DNA from: Clitoria ternatea | Taxonomy: Eukaryota > Streptophyta > Magnoliopsida > Fabales > Fabaceae | Direction: 5' to 3' | DNA length: 64,000 nt | Assembly (NCBI GenBank): GCA_037962975.1 | Contig: CM075669.1 | Coordinates: forward strand, 86,844,001-86,908,000 | In this document: one piece after another, positions 24,480 to 35,520 of the stretch | Position numbering within the stretch: position 1 is the stretch's first letter | How the letters are laid out: each line of letters starts with the position of its first letter | Position numbers and translations under genes: made by a program | Notes under the pieces: model-generated | Database searches by the model: none | Seen by the model: the letters and a program-made list of their open reading frames with translations, nothing else | What the model was told of the DNA's origin: nothing

Positions 24480-26160
24480 TGAGGTAATTAAACGTAATTG
24501 CAAATAAATTTATTTTGTAGTGAAGATGTAATAGTAAATTGAACATAATTTTTATCTAACTAGGTGTTCGGTCCTGAACCGGGGTCAAAGAGATTCGGTG
24601 TCGGGCCAGTCACAAGTAGTGAGAAAAATCTATGTCTGAAGGCCGGTTCTGTGAATATCCGGTATGTGTATCTGGTATGTCTGTATGTAGAGACCGGTCT
24701 TGGCGTCCTGGAGGTGCTTCTCACCAACCTCACGCGTTGGTGTGGGCGAAAGGTGGTGTCACCTACGAAGATTCTCCGACGCTCAAGTCAGTAATATATT
24801 CCAAGTGTGGAATGTAAATGATCACTCTATGGGATCAGGTGGATGCATAAGAGAGAAAGACCTGAACTAGGAACCCTTCTCCAGTAAACTGAAGTGAGTT
24901 CTTATACCTGATTGGCTCGATTTACGAGGACTCGTTAGTGGAGAACCACTAACCTTCATTATGCAAGTATATTATTATTTAATGCGCACTCACCAACATG
25001 ATTGAGGCAAATGGCTATTTTATATTGAGCGTAGGGAGTATGAGCTAGACTTAGGGGACAAGTTGATCATTCCCTGGAGCAGAGTTTGGCTCGTAGTGTG
25101 GGGAATTATTGATCGGTCCCTGTAGCAATGCCCATCGTCTTCTGTCAGGTGACGTGTATGATATCCGGTGTGCATGGTGTTATCCGGACTAACCGGTGCA
25201 GGGAGAACGCTGACTCGGAATTACAGTCCGGATGTATACCGATGACACCGGTTGCATGTGATATGATAGAAACTGGTTGATCGGTCCGGATCAACCTCTC
25301 GAAATGACTGAGGCAATCAGTCATAAGTGATGGGTGAAATGAGAACGGATGAGGTATCCGATGTCTCAGGCACTACTTCAGATGACCGGTTACAACATAT
25401 AGTTGTAGACCGGGTCGGTATTTTGTGATACCGTTTAATGTCTAGGACAGCTAATATTTTTGCCGACTGGATCATTGTCCTGTGATACCGATTGAACTCT
25501 AGGCCCGCTAAGATAATGATCTCTTAGTCTTAGGGCCAGTATCCAGACCAGATCACTAGGGTATTTAAATTTTAATTAGGAGAATAATTAGGGTTATTAA
25601 TATTGTTAATAACAAGTTAAATGAACATAATATACATCTAATTAGGGTATTTTAATATTAATTAGGTTAATAATTAGGGTTATTAATATTATTAATAATA
25701 AGTTAAGTGAACATAATTAATATCTAAATAGGGTATTTTAATATTAATTAGGAGAATAATTGGGTTATTAATAATAATAATAAATTAAATGAAAATAATT
25801 AATATCTAAATAGGGTATTTTAATATCAATTAGGAGAATAATTAAGGTATTTTAATATTAATTAGAAGAATAATTAGGGTTATTAATATTAATAATAATA
25901 AGTTAAATAAACATGATTAATATCTAAATAGGGTATTTTAATAACAATTAGGAGAATAATTAGGGTATTTTAATATTAATTAGGAGAATAATTAGGGTTA
26001 TTAATATTAATAATAAGTTAAATGAACATAATAAATATCTAAATAGGGTATTTTAATATCAATTAGGAGAATAATTAGAGTATTTTAATATTAATTAGGA
26101 GAATAATTAGGGTTATTAATATTAAGTTAAATAAACATAATTAATATCTAAAGAGGGTAA
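24480..26160. repeat. AT-rich tandem array, about 86-118 bp period
   Basis: Units carry ATCTAA(A/T)TAGGGTATTTTAAT, then TTAATTAGGAGAATAATT, then GGTTATTAATATTATTAATA, then AAGTTAAATGAACATAAT. The AGGGTA landmarks fall at about 25558, 25644, 25730, 25812, 25930, 26044 and 26152, giving spacings of 86, 86, 82, 118, 114 and 108. The last three units contain an additional 33-bp partial duplication. A unit remnant lies left of 24560, so a solo LTR (24565-25555) split the array. Confidence 0.85.
24565..25555. mobile_element. 991-bp solo LTR inserted in the tandem array
   Basis: It starts TGTTCGGTCCTGAACCGG and ends CAGACCAGATCA. An exact 5-bp duplication, CTAGG, flanks it (24560-24564 and 25556-25560). 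Excising it restores an array unit. It is much richer in G+C than its surroundings, with many CCGGT/ACCGG elements. No coding domain lies inside and the family was not recognised. The 61- and 76-codon ORFs inside it are chance. Confidence 0.85.
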
Positions 26161-26583
26161 ATGATCAAATTAAAAATGGTAACTTTTAATATTTAATTGT
26201 TAACATTATTTTAAAAAAATATACTACATTACCACTCTTTTTAACTAATACCATTTTTAGTAATTTTATCCTTAAATTTCATTTTTTTAAATCAAGGTTA
26301 CCAAAACTTTTTCAACCGAACACAATCACTATTTTCCAACTCACTTTTACCACAAATTATCCAAATACAAATCACTATTTTTAAAACCCCCGTTTTCCTA
26401 ACTATTTTTTTAAACCCTAATTTTCTAAACACCTTTTTACAAACTTTATTCTAACTTTTAAAGAAATGAACTATAAGGCGTTAATAAAATAGACGAGTAA
26501 ATCTTAAAATATGAGGCAAACTTTGTAAATTGTAATTATGAAAAAAGCCGAGCCGAAAAGGGGGTTGAAAAATAGCCACCCGA
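26161..26583. other. AT-rich spacer before SEC61A
   Basis: No gene. It runs from the end of the AT-rich array into the SEC61A promoter. Confidence 0.5.
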
Positions 26584-26591
26584 CCACGTCA
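26584..26591 (-). promoter_or_regulatory. UPR/bZIP-type element upstream of SEC61A
   Basis: The + strand CCACGTCA reads TGACGTGG on the minus strand, an ACGT-core site matching the TGACGTGR form reported for ER-stress bZIP factors in plants. It lies about 50-60 bp upstream of the apparent 5' UTR and 1.8 kb upstream of the ATG. An ATTGG box is adjacent (26597-26601), and a second CCACGT lies near 26629. SEC61 alpha is an ER translocon gene, so the motif makes biological sense, but no expression evidence is available. Confidence 0.4.
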
Positions 26592-26639
26592 CCAAATTGG
26601 GACAAGTGTCCACCCCTTATTCATCGACCCACGTAAGCT

Positions 26640-26816
26640 CTCTTCTACCAGCAACGCAAAAGCTGCATCCTCTTATTAGAATTCGTCAAGCTTCATTCTT
26701 CAGATCTACTTCTCCCCCTCTTCGACCTCTCTATTCCGATTGGAATCACAATCCCTAATTTTTTTCTTCATTTTTCTTTATAATTCTCAATCGGTCGACG
26801 GTCTTCAGCAGAACCG
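26640..26816 (+). other. SEC61A: Non-coding first exon (5' UTR) of SEC61A
   Basis: This is a CT-rich leader ending at GAACCG just before GTAAACTCC. It pairs with an acceptor, TTTGGTGCATAG at 28369-28380, giving a 5' UTR intron of 1564 bp. The 5' edge is approximate. Confidence 0.55.
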
Positions 26817-28380
26817 GTAAACTCCTTCTCTTTCTCTCCCTCCCTCCCTTGATTCCGAGAATTCTCTGATTTTAGATCTCTGTCGATTTCTGGCTTCGTT
26901 CGATCTCCCTTTACATCCCGTTAGTTGTCTTCTGGTTTTGTTAATGCTTGCATGTGCGTGGATCTATTGAATTACAACGTGCGTGTTGTGTGAAGGGAAG
27001 TGTTGTCTGCGAATTCTCGAAAGCTGGTGTGCGATTAGGATTTTGAATTCGTGAGCGTGTTCGAATTTGTGTTTTTTTCCTGTTCGTCTTCGAATGGTTT
27101 GGCTCAGGTCTATCTGGATCGAGTGTGTGTTGCTTTCCCTGATTTTCTCGGTGGAATATTTTTTTCTTGTTTCATGATGAATGTGGATAATATGTGATTG
27201 TTTATGATTATCTGGTAGGTTTTGCTGTATTATTGTAATTTTTAAAATTATAATTATAGTTATTGCGATACATGTATCTAACAGAAGTTTGAATTTGTCA
27301 TGGATTGTATTATTCAAGCTGCCAATTGAATCAATAGATGAAAGCATTTGACGATGTTTACTTTTAATTTACGGGGTACCTTATTTGTTTGTGGACGTGA
27401 CAATCTCTGAATATTTAAAGAGTTTTCCCTCGAGCTAAATGTGATTTTTTCTTCCTTGTATTTTTTTTCTTTAAAAAATGAATTTTTGTTGTTTTGGAGA
27501 GAGTCAATTGATTTTCCTTTAAGCATGGTTTACCCTAGATAATTTATCTTTCTTAATGGGCATCTAGGCCCTTGCATATATGGTACATTGTGGCCAAGTG
27601 GTTGTGGGTTTGAATTCCCTAAATCCCCTGACATTTCTATCAAAAAAACACTGGTAAAAATAACCCTACTACCTACTCCATGCATCATGTGTCTTGGAAG
27701 AAATTGATGTTTAATTCTTGCTGATCCTGTTCCATCAATTAAAAGAAATTGGAGGAGCTTATTGAAGAATTCCATTGTCTTTAAAATCTTTGCCTTGCTT
27801 GATATTTTGTCTTTTCTTTTTTGCTGAATTGTCATTTGGATGCCGACATGTGTCTTTAAAGTATTTATTTTTGTTGTTCTCTTCATAGTTATCAATGGCA
27901 CATCATAGAACTGCCATATTTTTCCTCATTCGCTTAGGGACAACATTATTATTCCCTCCTTTGGTTAGAATTCAAGAAGTCTCAATTAGGATGTAGTTCC
28001 TCACGTCTCTATGTCCAGTGTGAAACCCATGATGGTGCAACCTACAACATGTTTCTTTCCTTGACTTTTCATTGCTGTATACCACTGTCTATTACTCAAG
28101 AACAATGATTTTTATACTTAATTTTGATTTATGAAAATCTGTAGTGCCTTGAGTATTATTTTTTTTTAATTTTGAAACATTTATATCCATATAATATAAT
28201 ATAATATAAATTATTTAATCAGTATTTAAGTTCTAAATAGAAGCTATCCCGTTATATGCTATTCTGCTGTAGTGGCTTTTGAGGTCCACCGCATCAAGCC
28301 GCTTGCCTGGATTGATAACTATGGTTCGCTTCTCTTGGAAATCTACTTATCCTTTGTAACTATCTGCCTTTGGTGCATAG
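26817..28380 (+). other. SEC61A: 5' UTR intron of SEC61A
   Basis: A GT at 26817 and an AG at 28379-28380 bound AT-rich sequence. A 24-nt UTR segment and then the start codon at 28405 follow. The T-rich and AT-rich tracts are typical of a plant intron. The ORFs of 70-127 codons on the opposite strand here have no recognisable domains. Leader introns are common in highly expressed plant genes. Confidence 0.55.
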
Positions 28381-28404
28381 GTTAAATTTGCGTAGTATAG
28401 CAAG

Positions 28405-31400
28405 ATGGGAGGAGGATTTAGAGTGCTTCACTTAGTCAGACCATTTCTCTCATTTCTTCCTGAAGTTCAGACTGCTGACAGGAAAGTTCCATTTAGGGAG
28501 AAGGTCATTTATACTGTCATCTCCCTGTTCATTTTCCTTGTTTGTAGTCAGCTCCCTCTGTATGGAATACACTCAACAACAGGTGCTGATCCATTCTACT
28601 GGATGCGTGTTATCCTTGCTTCAAACCGTGGAACTGTTATGGAGCTGGGAATCACCCCTATTGTGACTTCTGGACTTGTAATGCAACTTTTGGCTGGGTC
28701 AAAGATTATCGAAGTAGACAACAATGTAAGGGAGGATCGTGCACTTCTGTAAGTAGCTTTTTTTGTGTATCTTATTTTCTTTCTTGGATATCACTAAGAA
28801 TTTTATATTTGATCAATGGTTTCATGTGATCCATGTACTGAACTTCTCCTAATGGGATAAAGCTATTGTTGTTTTTGTTGCATTTGTGGTTGCCAATTCT
28901 CTTACATTGCTTCATTTAGTGTAATATGGTGGAAGATTTTGTTAGACCTCATCTACTTGTAGAGTAATACATGGTACCTATTGAGATAATTTATTTTCTT
29001 TCCCAGAAATGGTGCACAGAAGCTACTTGGCATCTTGATAGCTGTTGGAGAAGCAGTTGCCTATGTTCTGTCTGGGATGTATGGTAGTGTGGGCCAACTT
29101 GGAGTGGGAAATGCCATCCTCATCATCCTCCAGCTCTGTTTTGCAGGTATTATTGTGATATGTTTAGATGAGCTCCTACAAAAAGGTTATGGTTTGGGAT
29201 CTGGAATTTCTCTCTTCATTGCCACTAACATATGGTAAGCTTTATAGTCACTTTGTTATTATTAATAACTTGTTACCAGCGTTGAGCTTTGTGTCTCATA
29301 GCTACCATCAAACAAAGTATATAACTTTTTATTAGATTATTTATCTAATTATGTTGCAGTGAAACCATTATATGGAAGGCATTCAGTCCCACCACCATTA
29401 ATAGTGGACGAGGAGCTGAATTTGAGGGTGCTGTTATTGCTCTATTCCATTTGTTGATAACTAGAACAGACAAGGTCCGTGCCCTTCGTGAAGCATTTTA
29501 CCGGCAGAATCTTCCCAATGTGACAAATCTGCTTGCCACTGTGTTGATCTTTCTCATTGTGATATACTTTCAAGGTTTCCGTGTGGTTTTGCCTGTGAGA
29601 TCAAAGAATGCCCGTGGACAGCAGGGTTCATATCCAATCAAACTATTTTATACTTCCAACATGCCCATTATTCTTCAGTCTGCCCTTGTTTCAAATCTCT
29701 ACTTCATTTCTCAGGTACCGAGTTTTATGATCATTAACTGCCAATTGGTGTAAACTTTTTCCTATTGTTTTAACAATATTTTACTGGATTTCTACAGCTT
29801 CTACACAGGAAATACAGTGGAAACTTCTTTGTAAATTTGTTGGGTAAATGGAAGGAGTCTGAATATGGTGGTCAGTCTATTCCTGTTGGTGGTATTGCTT
29901 ACTACATCACTGCACCTTCTAGGTAAGAGAAGTGATTCCTATTTTTTAGTTTATAAACATAAATTTCTGTGTTGTTTCGTTTTACCACTATGATCCACTA
30001 CTTCAATCATATTATGTATGTGTTCTCAATAATGAATCTAGCTCATATGTTACATTTTGGTGCTTGATTTTGCAGCTTAGCTGATATGGCAGCCAATCCT
30101 TTCCATGCATTATTCTATCTTGTGTTTATGCTATCAGCATGTGCCTTGTTCTCTAAAACATGGATTGAAGTCTCTGGTTCATCTGCTAGAGATGTTGCCA
30201 AGCAGCTGAAGGTACTTATAACTTGCGTTTATGTAAATTTGTTTAATTTATTTAATTGTTCATACCTCAACTTCAGTAATTCAATACAATGAATTTGTTT
30301 TCTCATCTTATGGGTTCATCATAGCTGAATGATAAAATTGTGAGATGGTGGGAGTTGTTTCCAATTTAATACCAGAAATCTCCACCTTAAATAAATACAT
30401 GAAGCTAAGTAGACAGGATTTGGTCTAGAAAGCCAAATTTGGAAGCAATATTGCATCCAAGATAGTATTTGGTTCAGCTTTTCCTCGAGCTTCTCTTTTA
30501 AGAGCGTCTCTTTTAAAAGAAGCCATGTCAAATAGAGCTCTGTTTTAACCCATGGAAATTAAATTTTTTAAACAAAGTAAACTTTTTTTTTGTGATTAAA
30601 CAAAAGTTTGGAAAATGTAGCTTCTATAGAAGCGAGTTAGAGCAAGTTCTACTTTTTAGGAGAGTTGTCTATAAAAGTTTGGCCAAACAGTACTTAATGG
30701 ATGTCTATTATTTCTAGCTTTTCGGAAACTGCAGGGGTTGTTAGGTTTTAGAAAATGTTATGTTTTCATTTCTTGATTTCCCCTTTTCAATTCACTTTGT
30801 TTTTTGTTTTCAAAAGTTGTATAGAAAATGCTGAAAATATATATTTTTTACCATTTCTTGTACAAAATTTTAGACAACAGAAAACAAGGTGCTAGTTTTG
30901 TAATTGAAAACAGGAAATGAAATAACAAGGCCGTTTACTTTCAAAATTCTATTTTTACACTTAATTACAAAACTATTATATCAATTTTAATTACAAAATA
31001 ATCTTATTGTTTTCTATTTTTAATAGTTTCTACATAAAACGCTAAAAACAATGCAAGTATTTTGCAATTAAAATTGAGATGATAATTGTGTAACTAAATA
31101 AAAATAGAAAATGTTTCCTAAAGGTAAACGGCCCTGAACTATTTTCTGAAAATTAACGGCCGTCTATTAGTACATTTTGTAACCTGATTAGTCATTGCTC
31201 CATGCACTTCGTTTTAACCAATGGAAATTAATCTTTTTCATTTGTTGTAAAATTTGAGTCAGCTGAATCTATTCATTCTTTATCAAAACTTCTGTTGCCA
31301 TAACCTCTTTTCTTCAATGTGCAGGAACAACAAATGGTAATGCCTGGGCATAGGGAGTCAAACTTGCAAAAAGAACTGAACCGGTACATCCCTACCGCTG

Positions 31401-31564
31401 CAGCATTTGGAGGCATGTGTATTGGTGCCCTGACTGTGTTGGCAGATTTCATGGGAGCAATTGGTTCAGGAACTGGAATATTACTTGCAGTAACAATCAT
31501 CTATCAGTACTTCGAGACGTTTGAAAAGGAGAGAGCTAGTGAGCTTGGCTTCTTCGGCTTCTAA
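28405..31564 (+). CDS. SEC61A: Protein transport protein Sec61 subunit alpha (complete, six coding exons)
   Basis: Sec61 alpha forms the membrane channel of the ER translocon with Sec61 beta and gamma. It threads nascent secretory proteins into the lumen and releases membrane helices sideways. The coding exons are 28405-28748, 29007-29234, 29360-29714, 29798-29922, 30076-30211 and 31325-31564; every intron is GT-AG and phases join cleanly. The sum is 1428 nt, 475 residues, the usual length for plant Sec61 alpha. The protein starts MGGGFRVLHLVRPFLSFLPE and contains the plug region (TGADPFYWMRVILASNRGT), LGITPIVTSGLVMQLLAGSK, the loop with YGLGSGISLFIATNIC, the RSKNARGQQGSYPIKLFYTS cytosolic loop, and the AAAFGGMCIGALTVLADFMG helix. 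It ends SELGFFGF. Ten membrane helices are expected. No stops or missing motifs were seen. It is the only intact host gene in the window, flanked by transposon debris; regulation is discussed under the TGACGTGG motif. Confidence 0.97.
30929..31133. mobile_element. MITE-like foldback in the last SEC61A intron
   Basis: GGCCGTTTACTTT at 30929 is mirrored by AAAGGTAAACGGCC ending at 31133. The arms continue as an imperfect inverted repeat for about 75 bp each (CTATTTTTA..., TTTTAATTACAAAATA... and complements). The size (about 205 bp) and GGCC-type ends resemble a non-autonomous hAT-like MITE. A clear target-site duplication was not found. A second, weaker inverted repeat precedes it at about 30750-30925. 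Both lie inside the 1113-bp intron, which still splices in the model. Confidence 0.6.
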
Positions 31565-32225
31565 GCTGCGGGTGACGAAATTGGGCTAACCGCACCCAGT
31601 CTCGCTGTATTGAGTAATGTGGTAGGTTGTTAACACAGTAAGGAAGGAGCAGCGTAGTTGTCTCTTTTTTTCCTCAACTGAGGAAGCTCGACGTAGTATA
31701 TGTAAACGTTCCTGGATTTTCTCTGAATATGCTTATCTAATTTATTTTGTTAAACTATGACTTAAAACTGGAACCTAATTGATCAATTTAAAGACATGGG
31801 TCGTCAGCGTTTGACACAGGAACTTAATTGATCAGTTTAGGGTCATGGATTCTTAGTATACGTGCTCGTGCACGTATCCAGCCCCAGCCAAAGTTTAGAG
31901 TGTCTTTGGTAAGAGGTTTTTCTTAACAGGGAATAAAAGTAAAAATGATTTTTCTTTTTATATTGATAGAAGTTATAAAACATTATTCTCAGGTAAGTTG
32001 GTTTAGTGAAAAATTTAAAATATGAAAGATTTATAATTTTAGATGAATATAGATATATCCACCTAATTAGATGGGTAAAGATTTATTCAGAAAAGATTTA
32101 CCAAGAAAAAAAGGTTAATGATCACACCTCATTATCTTAGGATAAAAAATAATTTTTTAAAAGTAATTTATTAGTAATAAATCTGTTAATTTCGGTTGTT
32201 TTGTCCATAGTCAATTTCTTTTTAA
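31565..32225. other. SEC61A 3' UTR and downstream spacer
   Basis: The first 170-200 bases after the stop are probably 3' UTR. No clear polyadenylation signal was fixed. The remainder is AT-rich with no gene. Confidence 0.5.
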
Positions 32226-32560
32226 GGAATGAACAAGGTAGTGATTTTGGGAGTTTGGTTGTTAGAGTTTGCTGCAAGTATTATGGGTGACACTTCTTTT
32301 TTTTTTTGGTCAAAGGTGACACTTCTTTTCTTGCTGAGCTTCACGCCGTGGCCATGGGTCTTGAGCTTCTTTGGGTTAAAGGCTTTAAAGCTATTAGTTA
32401 TAAATTAGGTTGTTATGGTGGACAAAAAAAAATTACTGTTATGGTTTGGTTAACTCTGAACAATGACATTGTTATCTTTGTCTTGTGTATCGTGAAGCCA
32501 ATCACGTGGCTGATAGTCGGCTAAGTTGGGTTTATCCTTGGTGATTAGGCGTCTTGTGTG
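32226..32560 (+). pseudogene. LINE (L1-type) RNase H-like domain relic
   Basis: Short phrases in order across frame breaks match the RNase H-like domain at the end of plant LINE ORF2 and related cellular pseudogenes: FLAELHAVAMGLELLWVKGF, then CLVYREANHVADSRLSWV. The catalytic Glu (AELHA) and the C-terminal HVAD motif are visible. Two frameshifts or stops separate them. A 14-bp direct repeat, GGTGACACTTCTTT (32287 and 32315), interrupts the start. A-rich sequence follows near 32.62 kb, consistent with a LINE tail. No reverse transcriptase is left. Confidence 0.6.
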
Positions 32561-33899
32561 GTCCTCTTCTCCTGTGTGTGAGAGATCATTGTCCTTAGTT
32601 TTCTTTATCTTTCCTTTGTTTGCATAAAAAACAAGAGTAGAAAAGAAAAGTAAAAATTAGAAAAGAAACTAAAAATAGATGCTAAACAATGATCAAAGAG
32701 GTTACTATTTCAATCTTAGAATAATTATAATGTTGACAATAAATAAATGGCTAAATTTATAGTTTCATTCTTTATCTTTCACTTTTATTTCAATGTAGTT
32801 CTCTAACTTTTTTTGGTTCAAATTTGTCTCCTAGTTTTTAAAGAATTTCAATTTCGTCCTTAACCAAAAAAAAAAAAGAGTACATTTGGAGGAGAGAGAA
32901 ATGAAAGTCTTACACACTATCATTTCAATGCTATAGACTAAACACTTAGGCAAGCCCGGCTTTCATACACAACAAATTTCATTCACAAGAAGTCAAACAA
33001 CTAATTTTCTGAACAATAGAGCATCACGGGTTTCAACTTTCAGGTTAGGTTAACTGGTAGCTTCAGAAACAAAAAGTTTATTCTAATGTTTAGACACATG
33101 AAAAGATTATTTAAAAAATAATTTTAATGAAAATAAGAAGATATTCAAAAACTGGTTTTGTTGTGTTTAGAAACATATGCATATGATCAGATTTAGACAC
33201 AAACAATTTAGATATATCAAATAATCACACAAATGCACGAAGACAGGTTGATATCATGCTTCAGATTTATCAAATTGTTGAAAAGATAAGTTTCCTAAAA
33301 CGGTCATGCTTTGAAATAAAAATTGGTTTTGTTTCCGAATCATTTTAGACCCATTGCATGTAACACCATTTTTGGCTAATCTTAAGATAGATGACCGTAT
33401 GATTGTGAGTATGTTGTTGTGCCTTGAAATTCATGAACAATATGTTCTATGCATGTTTTACCTCGTAAAGGGTGCCTAGGATCTTCTATACATGTGTGAA
33501 TATGTTTCTTAGGAATCATATATTTCTTGATTAGCAATTATATGCATATGACATAGTAGGTTAAATACTAGTAAATTAACTTAGTGACTTCATTTTGATT
33601 AAATCCCAAAATCACATAACATCTTTTTGGAATCTTTAAGATTATGTTAGCATATATAATGATAAAGGATCATGACCCTTGAATGGAAACACTTTTAATC
33701 CTAATCATTAACCAAAACGTGACAAATAAAAAACTATGCCCCTAAGCTTTAGCACCCACATGACCACATACACACACATCACATTAAGTCATATGCCATT
33801 CTTACACAATGGTGACACATGGCACAATATCCATTTTTTTCCTTACACATTATTTGAATTTGTTGAAGAAAAGTTTGGATGAAAGAAATTTCATTTAGT
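32561..33899. other. No gene recognised
   Basis: AT-rich intergenic DNA with poly(A) runs and no ORF above 60 codons that can be supported. No paired repeat was seen. Confidence 0.45.
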
Positions 33900-35213
33900 T
33901 ATTTTGGATCAGACCTTAGTACCTTGCACCCTCAGATTTGTTAATATCATACATCAAGATTTTCGTTAGTAAGTGAAGTCTATACATCTTATGACTAATT
34001 TATGTGCCTAAATGTTTCAAGATACAAGTCTTAAGCTATGAAACAAAAGGGGAGTACCAGCATTCTAAAAGTCTGGTAGGATGACCAAAAGTCTGGTAGA
34101 AGTATCCTACTGAAGTTGGAACGTTTTACTCAAAAAATTGTAGATCTCTTCTCAACGTTCTTAATTCTATTTAAGTGATGCATTGGGATTTATACACTTA
34201 TCATATGTATGTGCTTATCATCAAAGATCGCAAGGAACAAAATCAAGCTCAGCAACAAATGTCAACGTAACTACCTCTATGCACATTCAGAGAAAAGCTG
34301 AGTATATTCAGAAAAATTGTCAACATATCTCAGAAAGCCTCTCAGCGTTGACTTCTAATCTTTTGCTCACACTAGATATAAAATAAGAATGGCTTTATTC
34401 ATTGGAGATGCATGAGAAACCATTTCCATGAAAGAACTAAAAAAGCCTACTACCAGATCCTTGAACCTGTTCCAACACCAAGGTCTGGAACCCGAAAGCT
34501 TAAGGCAAACTCCTTTAAAGGATTTCCAACGACTATATCTCCTTTTAAGAAGCTACAACGGTCATTTCTCCAGCTTCTATATATACCAAGGAAGATTGAA
34601 CTTAAAAGATAGAGAACTTACGAGCTATTATAAAACAATTCTCTCTTGAGTCAAATTCTCTTTGTGTTCATTCTTTTCTTGTAAGACAAAGACCTTCTTT
34701 GCTTGTTCTGCCTCTAGAAGACCTTGGTCTCGTGTCATAACTTAGTGTACAATTCCCTTTGTATATCTGTCATACACTAAGTTCTAAGAGTTACTCTTTC
34801 TTTCATAAACAATCTGTAAAGTCTGGTGTGTTGTCAAAATATGTTAGTGTGGAAAACATTATTAGCCTAAAGAGGCTTTTGAAAGAATACTTGGGTTTGA
34901 GCCAGGAGTGGCTTGTTGAAAGAATACTTGGGTTTAAGCTAGAAGTGGTTGGAATCAAGAATACTTGTGGCACTGGTCTGGTGTAGTTATTGTAAAGGAG
35001 ATTTTACAATAGTGGAAATCCTTTAAGTTAGAAGGGACTAGACATAGCTTCTGTGTTGGAAGTGAACCAATATAAACTCGATGTTAATCTTTCCTTATTG
35101 TTCTTTTGCATTATCTCATTACTAGTTTTTATTTGGTTTAAATTTCTATAAAAAGAGTCTGTGACTTATTCAACCCCTCTTCTAAGTCAGACTCTAAACC
35201 ATCAATTAGTATC
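33900..35213 (+). mobile_element. Copia 5' LTR (left edge undefined)
   Basis: The right edge is set by a primer-binding-site-like sequence at 35216, preceded by TTCAACCCCTCTTCTAAGT and a CA. A TATA box (CTTCTATATATACC) lies near 34571-34582. The left edge is a guess because the partner LTR would lie beyond the Ogre insertion and outside the window. ORFs here are chance. Confidence 0.5.
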
Positions 35214-35229
35214 AAAGCTTGTCCTTTCA
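35214..35229 (+). other. Copia primer-binding site, initiator tRNA-Met type (mutated)
   Basis: TTAGTATCAAAGCTT matches the plant retrotransposon motif TTGGTATCAGAGC with two differences. It follows the LTR end and precedes gag. Confidence 0.55.
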
Positions 35230-35295
35230 GGTTGATCACTCCTCCAAATGAAAAGGTTAAAGATCCATGACAACTTTTTAAAGTAATCAGCTAAT

Positions 35296-35520
35296 CGCAG
35301 AAGGATCCTCAATCAATAGGCCTCCAGCTTCTTTAGAGAAGAATATCCATACTGGAAAGATAGAATGGAAATGTTCATAAAATCCATTCAGTACTGTCTA
35401 TGGGCTGTAATTGTTAATAGAGATTATGATACTCATGTTGATGGAGAAGGAAAGCCTAAATCAGAAGATGAATGGTCAACCGATGAGATAAAAAAGATGG
35501 AGATAAATGTTAATGCCAGA
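35296..35520 (+). pseudogene. Start of a copia gag, cut off by the Ogre insertion
   Basis: The phrase NRPPA in one frame is followed, after a frameshift, by FFREEYPYWKDRMEMFIKS and LWAVIVNRDYD. It ends in KSEDEWSTDEIKKMEINVNA. The order YW..RM..FI.S, LW..I..G/RD, W...D..K...N is the N-terminal region of copia gag (UBN2-like). The frame is lost exactly where the Ogre LTR starts (35521), so the rest of this element should lie to the right of the window. This makes the copia element the oldest layer of the nest. Confidence 0.7.

Noticed and set aside
23140..26420. Possible large DNA transposon with inverted ends (TTTTAAAAATCAC near 23.18 kb and its mirror near 26.37 kb)
   Set aside because: Similarity is short and imperfect, the ends are undefined, and the tandem array and solo LTR between them have their own explanations.
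26964..27901. Minus-strand ORFs of 70-127 codons in the SEC61A leader intron
   Set aside because: No domain; they lie inside a well-supported intron on the other strand.
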